Assembly: GCF_014172375.1 (NCBI RefSeq)
Contig: NZ_WNXD01000002.1
Location: 1-64,000 of the forward strand
From: Pedobacter planticolens
GTDB taxonomy: Bacteria; Bacteroidota; Bacteroidia; Sphingobacteriales; Sphingobacteriaceae
DNA length: 64,000 nt
Direction: 5' to 3'
The notes under the pieces are model-generated. The model did not search any database. It was not told the DNA's origin and saw nothing but the letters and a program-made list of their open reading frames with translations. The translations under genes were made by a program, and so were the position numbers. Positions 7,658 to 17,283 of this stretch are shown piece by piece (position 1 is the first letter of the stretch; each line of letters begins with the position of its first letter).

Positions 7658-9205
7658 TTAATATTCTCCGAACACATTTCGCATACAATCCGCTATTTCC
7701 CCAAGTGTGGCATATTCTTCTACAGCACTAAGGATAAAAGGCATCAAATTCTGATCTGATTTGGCAGCTTCAGTTAATCGAGTTAACGCTAAATTAACAG
7801 CAGCATTGTTTCGATCAGCCTTCAATCTTTTTAATTTATCAGTTTGTATGGTTCTTATCGATTCATCTATGTTTAAAACGTCCGTAATTCCTTCTTTCTC
7901 TTGTGTAAACTTATTAACCCCAACAATAATTCGCTCTGCAGCCTCTACTTCTTTTTGGTATTGATAAGCAGAGTTTGCAATTTCTTGTTGGATATACCCA
8001 TTTTCTATAGCATTAACCGAGCCACCCATTGCATCTATCTTTTCTATATAAGTTAATGCCGCTGCTTCAATTTCATCAGTCAATGTTTCTACAAAAAACG
8101 AGCCAGCTAATGGGTCAACCGTATCTGTTACACCACTTTCAAAAGCAATAACTTGTTGTGTACGCAGGGCGATTTTAGCCGCTGCTTCTGTTGGTAATGA
8201 TAATGCTTCATCATATCCGTTGGTGTGTAAAGATTGTGTACCACCCAAAACCGCAGCCATTGCTTGATTTGTAACTCGAATTACATTATTTAAAGGTTGT
8301 TGCGCTGTTAATGTAGAACCGCCAGTTTGCGTATGAAAACGAAGCATCATTGCTTTTTCATCTGTTGCGCCTAACGATTTTGTGATATGAGCCCACATTC
8401 TTCTAGCCGCTCTAAACTTGGCAATTTCTTCGAAAAAGTTATTGTGGCAATTGAAAAAGAAAGATAATCGCTTTGCAAAAACATTAATATCTAGTCCTTT
8501 TTCTAATGCAGCATTTAAATAGGCTTTGCCATTTGCCAATGTAAACGCTAATTCTTGTACCGCAGTTGAGCCAGCTTCACGAATATGATACCCAGAAATA
8601 GAAATGGTATTCCATTTAGGCACTTCTTTACTACAATACTCAAAAATATCAGTAATAATGCGCATTGAAGGTTTTGGAGGATAGATATATGTTCCTCTTG
8701 CAGCATACTCTTTTAAAATATCATTTTGTATCGTACCCGAAATCTCTTTTAAATCTGCCCCTTGTTTTTTAGCTAGGGCAATATACATGGCCAATAATAT
8801 AGATGCAGTTGCATTTATAGTCATTGATGTGGTAATCTTTTTTAATTCAATACCATCAAATAGAATTTCAATGTCTTTTAACGAATCGATAGCTACACCA
8901 ACTTTACCTACTTCTCCATCTGCCATATCATGATCAGAATCGTAGCCAATTTGTGTGGGTAAATCAAAAGCTACAGACAAACCCATTGTTCCTTGCGCTA
9001 ATAAATAATGGTAACGCTTATTTGATTCTTCCGCAGTAGAAAAACCAGCATATTGCCTCATCGTCCATAAACGGCCGCGATACATATCTTTTTGAATCCC
9101 TCTGGTAAATGGAAATTCTCCAGGAGTTTCTGTTAAAGGTTTTGCAGAAGTATAAATATCTTTTATCTCAATTCCCGATGTAGTTGTAAATTTTTTATCG
9201 CTCAT
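7658..9205 (-). CDS. Acyl-CoA mutase large subunit (methylmalonyl-CoA mutase family)
   Basis: A 515-residue protein matching the catalytic TIM-barrel half of adenosylcobalamin-dependent acyl-CoA mutases. Visible hallmarks are [25 protein letters not shown] near 32-56, [25 protein letters not shown] near 268 and [19 protein letters not shown]. It stops where the barrel ends, so the roughly 130-residue cobalamin-binding domain (DxHxxG) is absent and must come from a separate small subunit not seen in this window. The family converts methylmalonyl-CoA and succinyl-CoA; isobutyryl- or ethylmalonyl-CoA activities cannot be excluded. The membrane-protein gene starting at 9741 is 5 bases upstream, and dnaA is downstream. 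Confidence 0.9.
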   Translation of the reverse strand: MSDKKFTTTSGIEIKDIYTSAKPLTETPGEFPFTRGIQKDMYRGRLWTMRQYAGFSTAEESNKRYHYLLAQGTMGLSVAFDLPTQIGYDSDHDMADGEVGKVGVAIDSLKDIEILFDGIELKKITTSMTINATASILLAMYIALAKKQGADLKEISGTIQNDILKEYAARGTYIYPPKPSMRIITDIFEYCSKEVPKWNTISISGYHIREAGSTAVQELAFTLANGKAYLNAALEKGLDINVFAKRLSFFFNCHNNFFEEIAKFRAARRMWAHITKSLGATDEKAMMLRFHTQTGGSTLTAQQPLNNVIRVTNQAMAAVLGGTQSLHTNGYDEALSLPTEAAAKIALRTQQVIAFESGVTDTVDPLAGSFFVETLTDEIEAAALTYIEKIDAMGGSVNAIENGYIQQEIANSAYQYQKEVEAAERIIVGVNKFTQEKEGITDVLNIDESIRTIQTDKLKRLKADRNNAAVNLALTRLTEAAKSDQNLMPFILSAVEEYATLGEIADCMRNVFGEY

Positions 9206-9210
9206 AATAC

Positions 9211-9741
9211 TTAAAACAAAGCGTGAATATCTTTTTTAAGGATATTGATAGTTAACTCGTATGGATTTTCTTCTATCCCACTCATGTGTTGCAATACTTT
9301 TTTGCTTAAATCAACACCTGTTGAATTTTCTGGCAAGCCATGTACAACATTATTTATCATGGCAATTGTATCATCTTTTAATTTTCGAACTACGTTCCAA
9401 CTACTAGAATCTACATACAATTGTTGAGCGATATTATGTTGGTATTCTGCCTTTATTTCATTTAAAACTAAGGATTGTAATGCAGAAAGCTCAATTGCGG
9501 GCTGATGCAAACGCACCAATAAATTTGCAGGATTAATGCGTTCTATAAAAACGATTAGCCTTTCGTGCGCCTGTAATCGAAGTGGTAATAAAGCTGTGCT
9601 ACTATCTTTATTTGCTTCGAGCGTTTTGAATCGGAAATAATTCTGAATATCATTTTTAATTAAAAAATAACCTGCCGCTAGCGCTAATATACCACCTGTT
9701 GCAAGAATTGCTACTTGTGTTAAAAAATGTGTGATGTTCAT
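9211..9741 (-). CDS. Conserved Bacteroidota membrane-anchored protein
   Basis: A 176-residue protein when started at [13 protein letters not shown]; an upstream Met at 9786 would add 15 poorly conserved residues and collide with the divergent promoter. There is one N-terminal transmembrane helix (about residues 7-25, [16 protein letters not shown]), then a soluble helical domain with [18 protein letters not shown] and [10 protein letters not shown] associate this pattern with a Bacteroidota-specific family (probably DUF7935) of unknown role. It is 5 bases upstream of the mutase gene, so the two are likely co-transcribed; why is unclear. Confidence 0.7.
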   Translation of the reverse strand: MNITHFLTQVAILATGGILALAAGYFLIKNDIQNYFRFKTLEANKDSSTALLPLRLQAHERLIVFIERINPANLLVRLHQPAIELSALQSLVLNEIKAEYQHNIAQQLYVDSSSWNVVRKLKDDTIAMINNVVHGLPENSTGVDLSKKVLQHMSGIEENPYELTINILKKDIHALF

Positions 9742-9803
9742 TTTATTTTGTTTGAATACCGTAATATTAAAAAGTACAACGAGCAAAAATGTACATAAAT
9801 ATT

Positions 9804-9811
9804 TATATTTG
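9804..9811 (+). promoter_or_regulatory. TAnnTTTG promoter -7 element for the HesB/IscA-type gene
   Basis: TATATTTG is an exact match to the Bacteroidota -7 consensus, 19 bases upstream of the preferred ATG at 9831. No clear TTG is seen at the -33 position, so confidence is moderate. Its place supports starting the gene at 9831 rather than at the earlier ATG at 9789. Confidence 0.5.
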
Positions 9812-9830
9812 TCTTCTTAATTTTAAAAAC

Positions 9831-10184
9831 ATGAGTAATACTGTAGAAACTGCTTTTGCGCCTGTATCGTTTACCGAAACCGCTGTTAAAGAACTTTTGA
9901 AACTAAAAGACCAACAAGAAATTGCTGATGATTTTGGTTTACGTGTTGGTGTTGAAGGTGGTGGTTGCTCAGGCATGAGTTATGTTTTGGGTTTTGACCA
10001 AAAGAAAGACGGCGACCAAGAATTTATTATAGACGATATTAAAATTTATATGCATAAAGCACATCAAATGTATTTATTAGGAATGCAAATTGATTGGCAA
10101 GATGGATTAAACTCAAGAGGTTTTACATTTAGTAATCCAAATGCAGCAAGTTCATGCGGATGCGGAACAAGTTTCTCGGTTTAA
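9831..10184 (+). CDS. HesB/IscA-type iron-sulfur cluster assembly protein
   Basis: A 117-residue A-type Fe-S carrier. The three conserved cysteines are present: C46 in GGGCSGMSY and C109/C111 in the C-terminal SSCGCGTSFSV. They bind and hand over iron-sulfur clusters to target proteins in the cytoplasm. The start at MSNTVETAF is chosen because an upstream in-frame ATG would lie before the likely transcription start. No other Fe-S assembly gene adjoins it. A terminator follows at 10211, so it is probably monocistronic. ErpA/IscA/SufA subtypes cannot be separated here. Confidence 0.92.
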   Translation: MSNTVETAFAPVSFTETAVKELLKLKDQQEIADDFGLRVGVEGGGCSGMSYVLGFDQKKDGDQEFIIDDIKIYMHKAHQMYLLGMQIDWQDGLNSRGFTFSNPNAASSCGCGTSFSV

Positions 10185-10210
10185 GCATATAAATTTGTAA
10201 CATTTTAATA

Positions 10211-10246
10211 GGTCTCGTTGTCTTAACAGCGGGACTTTTTATTTTT
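10211..10246 (+). terminator. Terminator after the HesB/IscA-type gene
   Basis: GTCTCGTTG (10212-10220) pairs with CAGCGGGAC (10227-10235) using two G-U pairs, loop of 6, followed by TTTTTATTTTT. Classic rho-independent form. Confidence 0.8.
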
Positions 10247-10273
10247 ATCCCTACAGAATCTTATTTCCATCAA

Positions 10274-11506
10274 ATGACCTATACCGAAAACGTAAGACTT
10301 GCGCTACAATCCATTAAAAGTAATCGCCTTCGTACAATGCTTACCGCATTAATCATAGCACTTGGTCTTATGGCGTTAGTGGGTATTCTTACTACAATAG
10401 ATGCGATTAAAAAGAGTATGACCGATGCATTTTCAAGCATGGGTGCAAACTCCTTTAATATTAGAAATAGAGGTACGGGAATTAGGATTGGAGGTTCTGG
10501 TAAAAGACCAAAACCATTTAAATCTATTCGTTATGAAGATGCGATTAAATTTAAGGAAAGATTAAACACGCCCGCAACAGTCTCTGTTAGTGTTTTTGCA
10601 AGTGGTGGTTCTACTGTTAAATACGAGCAAGAAAAAACAAATCCAAATACTAATATACAAGGCATAGACGAAAATGGATTAGCTTCACAAGGTTTAGAAC
10701 TAGCTTTAGGAAGGAATTTTAATAGTGCTGAAGCTTTATCTGGCAATAACGTTTGTATTATTGGAAGTGAAATAGCAACTACACTATTTAAAAAAGAATC
10801 GCCATTGGATAAAGTTATCACCGCTGGTAGTACTCGATTGAAGGTAATTGGCGTGCTAGTATCGAAAGGTTCGAGTATGGGTTCTAATACAGATAGAGCC
10901 GTATATGTGCCTTTATTTAAAGCAAAGCTGATTAATTCGAATAATAATCCATCTTATACTGTAACTGTAATGGTGCCAAATACCGATTTAATGGATAACA
11001 TTATTGGCGAAGCGACCGCAGAATTTAGAAATATTAGGAAAGTCAAAATAGGCGAAACCAATAACTTCGAAATCACTAAAAGTGATGCAGTTGCACAAAC
11101 TTTATTTGAGAATTTAATTTATATCAGAGTTGGTGGTATAGCCATTGGCGTAATCACTTTAATTGGTGCATCTATTGGTTTAATGAATATTATGCTGGTT
11201 TCTGTAACTGAAAGAACACGAGAAATAGGAATTAGGAAAGCGATAGGTGCAAATCCAGCAGTAATTAGAAAACAGTTTTTAATAGAGGCTGTTGTGATTT
11301 GCTTAATGGGTGGTGCACTGGGAATTTTACTCGGAATCGGGATTGGGAATCTAATCTCCTTTTCGATGGGAGGCTCATTTCTAATTCCATGGTTATTTAT
11401 TCTCGGTGGATTTGCTTTATGTGTTATTGTAGGTATTGTTTCAGGCTATTATCCCGCTAAAAAAGCATCTAAACTTGATCCTGTAGAGGCACTGCGTTAC
11501 GAGTAA
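10274..11506 (+). CDS. MacB-like ABC transporter permease
   Basis: A 410-residue permease with the MacB/FtsX layout. A cytoplasmic start (NVRLALQSIKSNRLRTMLTA) leads into the first transmembrane helix at about 24-44. A large periplasmic MacB_PCD domain spans about 50-270, and three C-terminal helices lie near 287-310, 336-360 and 370-395. The loop SVTERTREIGIRKAIGAN is the diagnostic coupling segment of the FtsX family, and the end PAKKASKLDPVEALRYE is typical. These permeases act with an ATPase and a membrane-fusion protein in efflux or lipoprotein/peptide transport. No ATPase gene is adjacent, so the partner must be encoded elsewhere. Confidence 0.92.
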   Translation: MTYTENVRLALQSIKSNRLRTMLTALIIALGLMALVGILTTIDAIKKSMTDAFSSMGANSFNIRNRGTGIRIGGSGKRPKPFKSIRYEDAIKFKERLNTPATVSVSVFASGGSTVKYEQEKTNPNTNIQGIDENGLASQGLELALGRNFNSAEALSGNNVCIIGSEIATTLFKKESPLDKVITAGSTRLKVIGVLVSKGSSMGSNTDRAVYVPLFKAKLINSNNNPSYTVTVMVPNTDLMDNIIGEATAEFRNIRKVKIGETNNFEITKSDAVAQTLFENLIYIRVGGIAIGVITLIGASIGLMNIMLVSVTERTREIGIRKAIGANPAVIRKQFLIEAVVICLMGGALGILLGIGIGNLISFSMGGSFLIPWLFILGGFALCVIVGIVSGYYPAKKASKLDPVEALRYE

Positions 11507-11533
11507 TTCAGTTCTCAATTGGCAGTTTACCAA

Positions 11534-12271
11534 TTACAACAAGAGATTACTAATTTGAGGTTGCGATAAGATGTTTTGCAACCTTTTTAAACTCAAACTA
11601 TCTCTTAAAGCATCAGCATGGCGAAGGTGGTGCATATCGCTACCTAAAAAGTCAACACAGTAATTGTCAATCAGTTCTTCGGCGGTTTGCTTGCAGCTTT
11701 TACCATAATATCCTGTTAAGGAAATGGTATTTAATTGTAAAAGGCAGCCTACATCTTTAATTTGTTGATAGTTTTCTAACGAGCCGTAGTAATATGGATA
11801 ACGTTCTGGGTGGGCCAAAACTGGCTGATAACCAGCATCTTGAATTTTTGAAATAACTTCGAACAGATTATGCGGAGGATTAATATAAGATAGTTCAAAA
11901 AGCAAATAGTCGTTTTTTCCGAAGCTAAGTACTTCTTTTTTCTCTATTTTTTTCTCGAAAGTTTCATCTAAATAATACTCGGCAGCAGCGCTTACTTCTA
12001 AATCAATGTTATTTTGCAATAAACCCTCTCGTAAAATATCAAGTGCTCTATGTATGATATCTGGAGTATTACGAAAATAATCGGCCATGATATGAGGCGT
12101 AGCAACAAGTTTTTTAAACCCCAATGCTTGAAAACGTTTGGCTAGTAATAAAGAATCATCAAGGCTTTTTGCTCCATCATCAATTCCTGGAATAATATGC
12201 GAATGCATATCTGTTCCAATAACCGAAAAATTGAACTCGGGCTCTTTTTCTTTCTTAAACCAACCTAACAA
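11534..12271 (-). CDS. cpsB: CpsB/YwqE-type tyrosine-protein phosphatase (PHP domain)
   Basis: A 245-residue PHP-fold protein. Metal ligands are visible in DMHSHIIPGIDDGA near residue 21, ATPH near 58, HPERYPYYY near 155 and SDMHHLRHAD near 210. This pattern is that of CpsB/CapC/YwqE manganese-dependent phosphatases, which dephosphorylate the tyrosine kinase controlling capsule or exopolysaccharide export. It is the last gene of the nucleotide-sugar operon (2-base gap after rfbB), which supports a role in surface polysaccharide control. The cognate kinase and Wza/Wzc genes are not in the window. Confidence 0.9.
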   Translation of the reverse strand: MLGWFKKEKEPEFNFSVIGTDMHSHIIPGIDDGAKSLDDSLLLAKRFQALGFKKLVATPHIMADYFRNTPDIIHRALDILREGLLQNNIDLEVSAAAEYYLDETFEKKIEKKEVLSFGKNDYLLFELSYINPPHNLFEVISKIQDAGYQPVLAHPERYPYYYGSLENYQQIKDVGCLLQLNTISLTGYYGKSCKQTAEELIDNYCVDFLGSDMHHLRHADALRDSLSLKRLQNILSQPQISNLLL

Positions 12272-12273
12272 AA

Positions 12274-13326
12274 TTACCTCCCTTTGTACTGATTATCATA
12301 ATAGGCCTGATAATTACCCGAAGTTACATTATTTAACCAATCTTCGTTTTGTAAATACCAATCTACTGTTTTCGCTAAACCCTCTTCAAACTGTAAACTA
12401 GGTACCCAATCTAACTCATTCTGTAATTTAGTGGAGTCTATCGCATAACGTAAATCATGTCCTGCTCTATCAGTTACAAATGTGATTAGTTTGGCAGATT
12501 CTCCCTCAGCTCTTCCTAGTTTCTGGTCCATTATAGTACATAACAAATGAATTAAATCTATATTTTTCCATTCATTATGACCTCCAATGTTATACGTTTG
12601 ACCAGTTTTAGCATTATGGAAAATTACATCTATCGCTCTAGCATGATCTTCTACCCATAACCAATCGCGTACATTTTCACCTTTACCATAAACCGGTACA
12701 GGTCTATTATTTTTAATATTATTTATAGCCAGAGGGATTAATTTTTCTGGAAAATGATGCGAACCATAATTATTAGAACAGTTAGAAATTACAATATCTA
12801 AACCATACGTATCATGATATGCTCTTACAAAGTGATCTGAACTTGCTTTTGATGCTGAATATGGACTGTGAGGATCATAACTTGTACTTTCCGTAAACAT
12901 TCCAGTCTCTCCTAGCGCACCATAAACTTCATCAGTTGATACATGATAAAAACGTTTATTTGCATAATCTCCTTTCCAATATTCTTTTGCTGCATTTAAC
13001 AAATTCACAGTTCCAATAACATTCGTCATTACAAATGCACTTGGATCTGCAATAGAACGATCAACATGAGATTCTGCCGCTAAATGAATTACAGCATCGA
13101 AATTTTCTGATTTAAAAAGATTGTTTATTTCTGCTGCGTTAGTAATATCTGCTTTTACAAACCTGTAATTATTCTTGTTTTCAACATCTGTAAGATTAGC
13201 CAGATTTCCTGCGTATGTAAGGGCATCAAGGTTAATTATTTCATATTGAGGATAGTTATTTACAAATCTGCGCACTACATGTGAGCCAATAAAACCAGCG
13301 CCGCCAGTAATTAAAATCTTCTTCAT
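12274..13326 (-). CDS. rfbB: dTDP-glucose 4,6-dehydratase
   Basis: A 350-residue extended SDR enzyme. The NAD motif GGAGFIGSH lies at residues 7-15. HLAAESHVDRSI is the RfbB signature, and VSTDEVYG supplies the catalytic T-D-E triad. SPYSASKASSDHFV gives the Tyr-Lys pair, and NCSNNYG follows. It converts dTDP-glucose to dTDP-4-keto-6-deoxyglucose, the precursor of rhamnose and amino-deoxy sugars. The other rml genes are not here, so the downstream sugar is unknown. Gaps of 2 bases on both sides place it in the operon. Confidence 0.95.
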   Translation of the reverse strand: MKKILITGGAGFIGSHVVRRFVNNYPQYEIINLDALTYAGNLANLTDVENKNNYRFVKADITNAAEINNLFKSENFDAVIHLAAESHVDRSIADPSAFVMTNVIGTVNLLNAAKEYWKGDYANKRFYHVSTDEVYGALGETGMFTESTSYDPHSPYSASKASSDHFVRAYHDTYGLDIVISNCSNNYGSHHFPEKLIPLAINNIKNNRPVPVYGKGENVRDWLWVEDHARAIDVIFHNAKTGQTYNIGGHNEWKNIDLIHLLCTIMDQKLGRAEGESAKLITFVTDRAGHDLRYAIDSTKLQNELDWVPSLQFEEGLAKTVDWYLQNEDWLNNVTSGNYQAYYDNQYKGR

Positions 13327-13328
13327 AC

Positions 13329-13895
13329 TTATATGTGTTTAGGCAAACCTAGGTCATGCGCAATTGCAGCCATGTTTCCATTATATATTTTGGTTAATAA
13401 TTTATCTATTTCTTCTTTTAAATCAAATTGAAGGTCTTCATGCAATTTATCAAATTTGCGCAAAGTTATTAAAGTAGATTTTACAAAATAACTCGCAAAA
13501 AGTTGTTCATAGTTTTTAGAAGATGAAAAAACACCTGATTTAAATTGAGTAATGGTATTATTGAAAAGAAATATCCGTAACTCAACATCTTCAAAATTAG
13601 CTTTTGTTACTCGTAAATTATGATTAACCTGCTTTGCCAATTTACGTAAATTCACTAAAACATCTTTAGCACTTACATTTTTTAACTCTTTTAAATGCTG
13701 CATATTTTGCAGAATATGCTCCTTAATAGTAGCTATGCGATCTCGCAGATGGCTTTCATCTTCTAATAGTAAAAAATGTAAATGTTCAGTAAGCACTTTA
13801 TCTTTTGCTACCAAACGAAGTAATAATTTGTCCTTCTCTTTTGGTGGCAATGCTAAAATTTCTATTTTAAGCTCTTTGTGCTCACTTAGTTTCAT
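13329..13895 (-). CDS. Conserved hypothetical protein in nucleotide-sugar operon
   Basis: A 188-residue protein I do not recognise. It starts MKLSEHKELKIEILALP and appears almost wholly helical and rich in Lys, Leu and Glu (LPPKEKDKLLLRLVAKDK; LRDRIATIKEHILQNMQHL). It has no signal peptide, membrane helix or Cys/His cluster. It is packed between galE (next gene starts 1 base away) and rfbB (2-base gap), so it is produced with them. A regulatory or scaffolding role in sugar-nucleotide supply is only a guess from position. Confidence 0.7.
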   Translation of the reverse strand: MKLSEHKELKIEILALPPKEKDKLLLRLVAKDKVLTEHLHFLLLEDESHLRDRIATIKEHILQNMQHLKELKNVSAKDVLVNLRKLAKQVNHNLRVTKANFEDVELRIFLFNNTITQFKSGVFSSSKNYEQLFASYFVKSTLITLRKFDKLHEDLQFDLKEEIDKLLTKIYNGNMAAIAHDLGLPKHI

Positions 13896-14915
13896 TTAAA
13901 AAGGGTTATCTCTTAAATATTTCTCCCAATTCCATGCCGAACTCATCATTTCATTAATTCCCAACTCGGCTTTCCATCCTAAAACTGTATTCGAATGACT
14001 TACATCGCCATACGTTTGTTCAATATCTCCTTCTCTACGTGCACCAATTGCATAATTCAATTTTTCGCCAGTAGATTGTTCAAAAGCGTTGATAATTTCC
14101 AATACCGATGAACCTTTTCCTGTTCCAATATTAAAGATTTCGTAATTATCTCCCGTTTCGGCTTCTAATCTTTTAATTGCCGCAACATGCGCTTTTGCTA
14201 AATCCACAACGTGAATATAATCTCTTATTGCAGAACCATCTGGCGTATTGTAATCATCGCCGTAAACAGTAATTGCACCACGTTTACCAATGGCAGATTG
14301 TGTAATAAATGGTACTAAATTTTGCGGTACGCCGATAGGTAATTCGCCAATTAAAGCTGATGCATGTGCACCAACTGGATTAAAATAACGCAAAGCGATT
14401 ACTCTTAAATCTGGAGTTACTGCACACGTTTCTTCTAAAATTTCTTCCGCAATTTGTTTCGTATTCCCATAAGGTGATTCTGCTTTTTTTACTGGTGCAG
14501 ATTCTGTTACTGGTAATTTATCTGGCTGACCATACACTGTACATGATGACGAAAATACCAACTTTACCTTACTATTAAATGCCGTTATAATATTAATTAA
14601 GGAGTAAAAATTATTGCGATAGTATTTTAAAGGTTGTTGAACCGATTCGCCTACGGCCTTAAATGCTGCAAAATGAATAATGCCACTAATGTTTTTATGT
14701 TGATTAGCAAATGCATGAACTGCTTGCTCATCACAAAGATCAAGTTTCACAAATTCTGGCTTCTTCCCACTTATTTTCTCAATTTGATCTAACATTTTAG
14801 GATCAGAATTCGAAAAATCATCAACAATAATAACTTCGTATCCAGTATTAAAAAGCTCTACTACCGTATGTGAACCTATATAACCTGCACCTCCAGTAAC
14901 TAATATTTTCTTCAT
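13896..14915 (-). CDS. galE: UDP-glucose 4-epimerase
   Basis: A 339-residue extended SDR enzyme. GGAGYIGSHT at residues 7-16 binds NAD; IIHFAAFKAVGES, FSSSCTVYG and ESPYGNTK carry the conserved catalytic Ser/Tyr/Lys residues; RYFNPVGAHASALIGE is the GalE substrate signature. It interconverts UDP-glucose and UDP-galactose, feeding surface polysaccharide and galactose use. Its ATG overlaps the uxs stop codon in TAATG, so translation is coupled. All residues expected for activity are visible. Confidence 0.95.
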   Translation of the reverse strand: MKKILVTGGAGYIGSHTVVELFNTGYEVIIVDDFSNSDPKMLDQIEKISGKKPEFVKLDLCDEQAVHAFANQHKNISGIIHFAAFKAVGESVQQPLKYYRNNFYSLINIITAFNSKVKLVFSSSCTVYGQPDKLPVTESAPVKKAESPYGNTKQIAEEILEETCAVTPDLRVIALRYFNPVGAHASALIGELPIGVPQNLVPFITQSAIGKRGAITVYGDDYNTPDGSAIRDYIHVVDLAKAHVAAIKRLEAETGDNYEIFNIGTGKGSSVLEIINAFEQSTGEKLNYAIGARREGDIEQTYGDVSHSNTVLGWKAELGINEMMSSAWNWEKYLRDNPF

Positions 14916-15904
14916 TATTTATTATATGTTTTAAAATTTTTATGCTCTTTATTTACTAGCGCTTCTTTTGGTAGTGATTTAAAATAATCATACGTAATTT
15001 TCAAACCCTCTGCTCTATCTACCTTTGGTTGCCAATTTAATAATTCTCTCGCTTTAGTAATATCTGGTCGGCGTTGTTTAGGATCATCAGTTGGTAATTC
15101 TTTACAGATTATTTTTTGCGTAGTTCCTGTTAATTTGATAATTTCTTCTGCAAAATCTAGCATTGTAATTTCATCAGGATTACCAATATTTACAGGCTGA
15201 GCATAATCACTAAACAATAAACGATAAATTCCTTCAATCAAATCATCTACATAACAAAAAGAACGCGTTTGACTGCCATCACCAAAAACAGTTAGGTCTT
15301 CGCCTCTTAATGCCTGTCCAATAAATGCTGGCAAAACTCGTCCATCATTTAATCGCATTCGCGGGCCATACGTATTAAATATCCGTACAATTCTAGTTTC
15401 TAAACCATGAAAAGTATGATATGCCATTGTCATCGCTTCCTGAAAACGTTTTGCTTCATCATACACACCGCGAGGTCCAACTGGGTTTACATTTCCCCAA
15501 TATTCTTCTGGTTGTGGATTTACAGTAGGATCGCCATACACTTCAGAAGTTGAAGCAATTAATAAACGAGCATTTTTTGATCTTGCCAAACCTAACAAGT
15601 TGTGAATACCTAAAGAGCCAACTTTTAAGGTTTGAATAGGGATTTTCAAATAATCAATTGGACTTGCTGGCGAAGCAAAGTGTAGGATATAATCTAAATT
15701 ACCAGGAACGTAAACAAATTTAGAAACATCATGGTGATAGAACTCAAAATTCTCTAATTTAAACAGGTGTTCGATGTTTTGCAAATCGCCTGTAATTAGA
15801 TTATCCATTGCTATTACATGAAAATCTTCTTTAATAAAGCGATCGCAAAGGTGTGAACCTAAAAATCCAGCCGCACCTGTTATCAATATTCTTTTTCGTT
15901 CCAT
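14915..15904 (-). CDS. uxs: UDP-glucuronate decarboxylase (UDP-xylose synthase)
   Basis: A 329-residue extended SDR enzyme. [10 protein letters not shown] lies at residues 10-19. [11 protein letters not shown] and STSEVYGDP are UXS hallmarks, and [17 protein letters not shown] contains the catalytic Tyr-Lys pair. [19 protein letters not shown] follows. It decarboxylates UDP-glucuronate to UDP-xylose. Its substrate is made by the next gene upstream (ugd, 2-base gap), so the pair forms a direct UDP-Glc to UDP-GlcA to UDP-Xyl path. UDP-Xyl suggests xylose in an exopolysaccharide or O-antigen. Confidence 0.9.
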   Translation of the reverse strand: MERKRILITGAAGFLGSHLCDRFIKEDFHVIAMDNLITGDLQNIEHLFKLENFEFYHHDVSKFVYVPGNLDYILHFASPASPIDYLKIPIQTLKVGSLGIHNLLGLARSKNARLLIASTSEVYGDPTVNPQPEEYWGNVNPVGPRGVYDEAKRFQEAMTMAYHTFHGLETRIVRIFNTYGPRMRLNDGRVLPAFIGQALRGEDLTVFGDGSQTRSFCYVDDLIEGIYRLLFSDYAQPVNIGNPDEITMLDFAEEIIKLTGTTQKIICKELPTDDPKQRRPDITKARELLNWQPKVDRAEGLKITYDYFKSLPKEALVNKEHKNFKTYNK

Positions 15905-15906
15905 AT

Positions 15907-17217
15907 TTAGCTTATTAATTTTCTACCAACGCTATTGTAATAATAACCTAAATCAATCATTTTTTGTAAATCGAATAGATTTCTTCCATCAAAAATCACC
16001 TTGTTAGTTAGTAATTCATCCATTTTTTCAAAATCTGGATTACGGAACACTGACCATTCTGTTGCAATTAATAATGCATCGGCATTTTCTAGTGTTTCAT
16101 ATTGATTTTGTGAAAAGCTAATTTTATCTCCAACTATAGCTTTAACATTATTCATTGCTTCAGGATCAAAAGCAGTAACTGTTGCGCCATTTTTAATCAG
16201 CTCATCAATTATATATAAAGCAGGTGCCTCTCTAATATCATCAGTTTCTGGTTTAAATGCCAAGCCCCAAAGTGCAAAATGTTTACCTTTAATATCACCT
16301 TTATAATATTTTAATACTTTATCTACTAATACTGTTTTTTGCTTTTCATTTACTTGCATAACTGCTTTCAAAATCTGAAAATCATATTGATGTGTACTTG
16401 CTGCAATTGCTAAAGCCTGTACATCTTTAGGGAAACAACTGCCGCCATAACCAATACCAGGGAAAAGAAAACGCTTACCAATGCGCTCATCTGAACCAAT
16501 TCCTTTACGTATGGCATCTACATCAGCGCCTACAATTTCACAAAGATTTGCAATCTCATTCATAAACGTAATTTTTGTTGCCAAAAATGCGTTTGCTGCA
16601 TATTTAGTTAATTCAGAAGAACGCTCATCCATAAAGAAAATAGGATTTCCCTGACGTACATAAGGCGCATACAATTCTGTCATTAATTTTTGCGCTTTTT
16701 CACTTCTTGTACCAATTACAACGCGGTCAGGTTTCATAAAATCATCAACAGCCACACCCTCACGTAAGAACTCCGGATTAGAAACCACATCTATTTCTAT
16801 CGAAGTATTCGCTTTAAAAACTGCTTGAACTTTATCTGCTGTGCCAACTGGAACTGTAGATTTATTTACAATTACTTTGTATTCTGTAACTAGTTTCGAA
16901 ATGTCTTTTGCAGCTCCTAAAATATAAGAAAGATCAGCTGCTCCGTCTCCACCTGGAGGCGTTGGCAAAGCCATAAAAATAATCTGTGCTTCTTTAACTG
17001 CTAGCGCTAAATCGGTTGTAAATGATAAACGACCTTGAGCAATATTACGGTGAAATAATACATCTAAGCCTGGTTCGTAAATTGGAACTTCACCAGCAAT
17101 CATTTTTTCAACTTTTGCTTCGTTAATATCTACACAAATTACATTATTTCCTGTTTCTGCCAAACATGTTCCGGTAACAAGGCCTACATATCCTGTTCCA
17201 ATTACTGCTATCTTCAT
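15907..17217 (-). CDS. ugd: UDP-glucose 6-dehydrogenase
   Basis: A 436-residue enzyme. The NAD-binding start is [20 protein letters not shown]. The substrate site has [13 protein letters not shown] and [16 protein letters not shown], and the catalytic cysteine lies in [15 protein letters not shown] near residue 260. The C-terminal domain has [18 protein letters not shown]. It oxidises UDP-glucose to UDP-glucuronate. It is the first gene of the six-gene minus-strand operon; its promoter must lie in the 66-base divergent spacer shared with waaA, which contains a perfect dyad. Confidence 0.96.
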   Translation of the reverse strand: MKIAVIGTGYVGLVTGTCLAETGNNVICVDINEAKVEKMIAGEVPIYEPGLDVLFHRNIAQGRLSFTTDLALAVKEAQIIFMALPTPPGGDGAADLSYILGAAKDISKLVTEYKVIVNKSTVPVGTADKVQAVFKANTSIEIDVVSNPEFLREGVAVDDFMKPDRVVIGTRSEKAQKLMTELYAPYVRQGNPIFFMDERSSELTKYAANAFLATKITFMNEIANLCEIVGADVDAIRKGIGSDERIGKRFLFPGIGYGGSCFPKDVQALAIAASTHQYDFQILKAVMQVNEKQKTVLVDKVLKYYKGDIKGKHFALWGLAFKPETDDIREAPALYIIDELIKNGATVTAFDPEAMNNVKAIVGDKISFSQNQYETLENADALLIATEWSVFRNPDFEKMDELLTNKVIFDGRNLFDLQKMIDLGYYYNSVGRKLIS

Positions 17218-17247
17218 ATATTAATTGAAGGTTTTAAATTTATTCAT

Positions 17248-17267
17248 TTATCTTCGGACGAAGATAA
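17248..17267. promoter_or_regulatory. Perfect dyad in the ugd/waaA divergent spacer
   Basis: TTATCTTCG (17248-17256) and CGAAGATAA (17259-17267) form a 9-base inverted repeat with a 2-base centre. It fills much of a 66-base region that must carry both promoters. A TTG at 17225-17227 and TATCTTCG at 17249-17256, spaced 21 bases, resemble a Bacteroidota promoter (7 of 8 at -7), so the dyad may overlap the waaA promoter and act as an operator. Confidence 0.45.
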
Positions 17268-17283
17268 GAAATTAAGACACAAA

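Noticed and set aside
12274..16000. Possible O-antigen gene cluster with glycosyltransferases
   Set aside because: Only nucleotide-sugar enzymes and a phosphatase are present; no glycosyltransferase, flippase or polymerase was found, so it is a precursor-supply operon.
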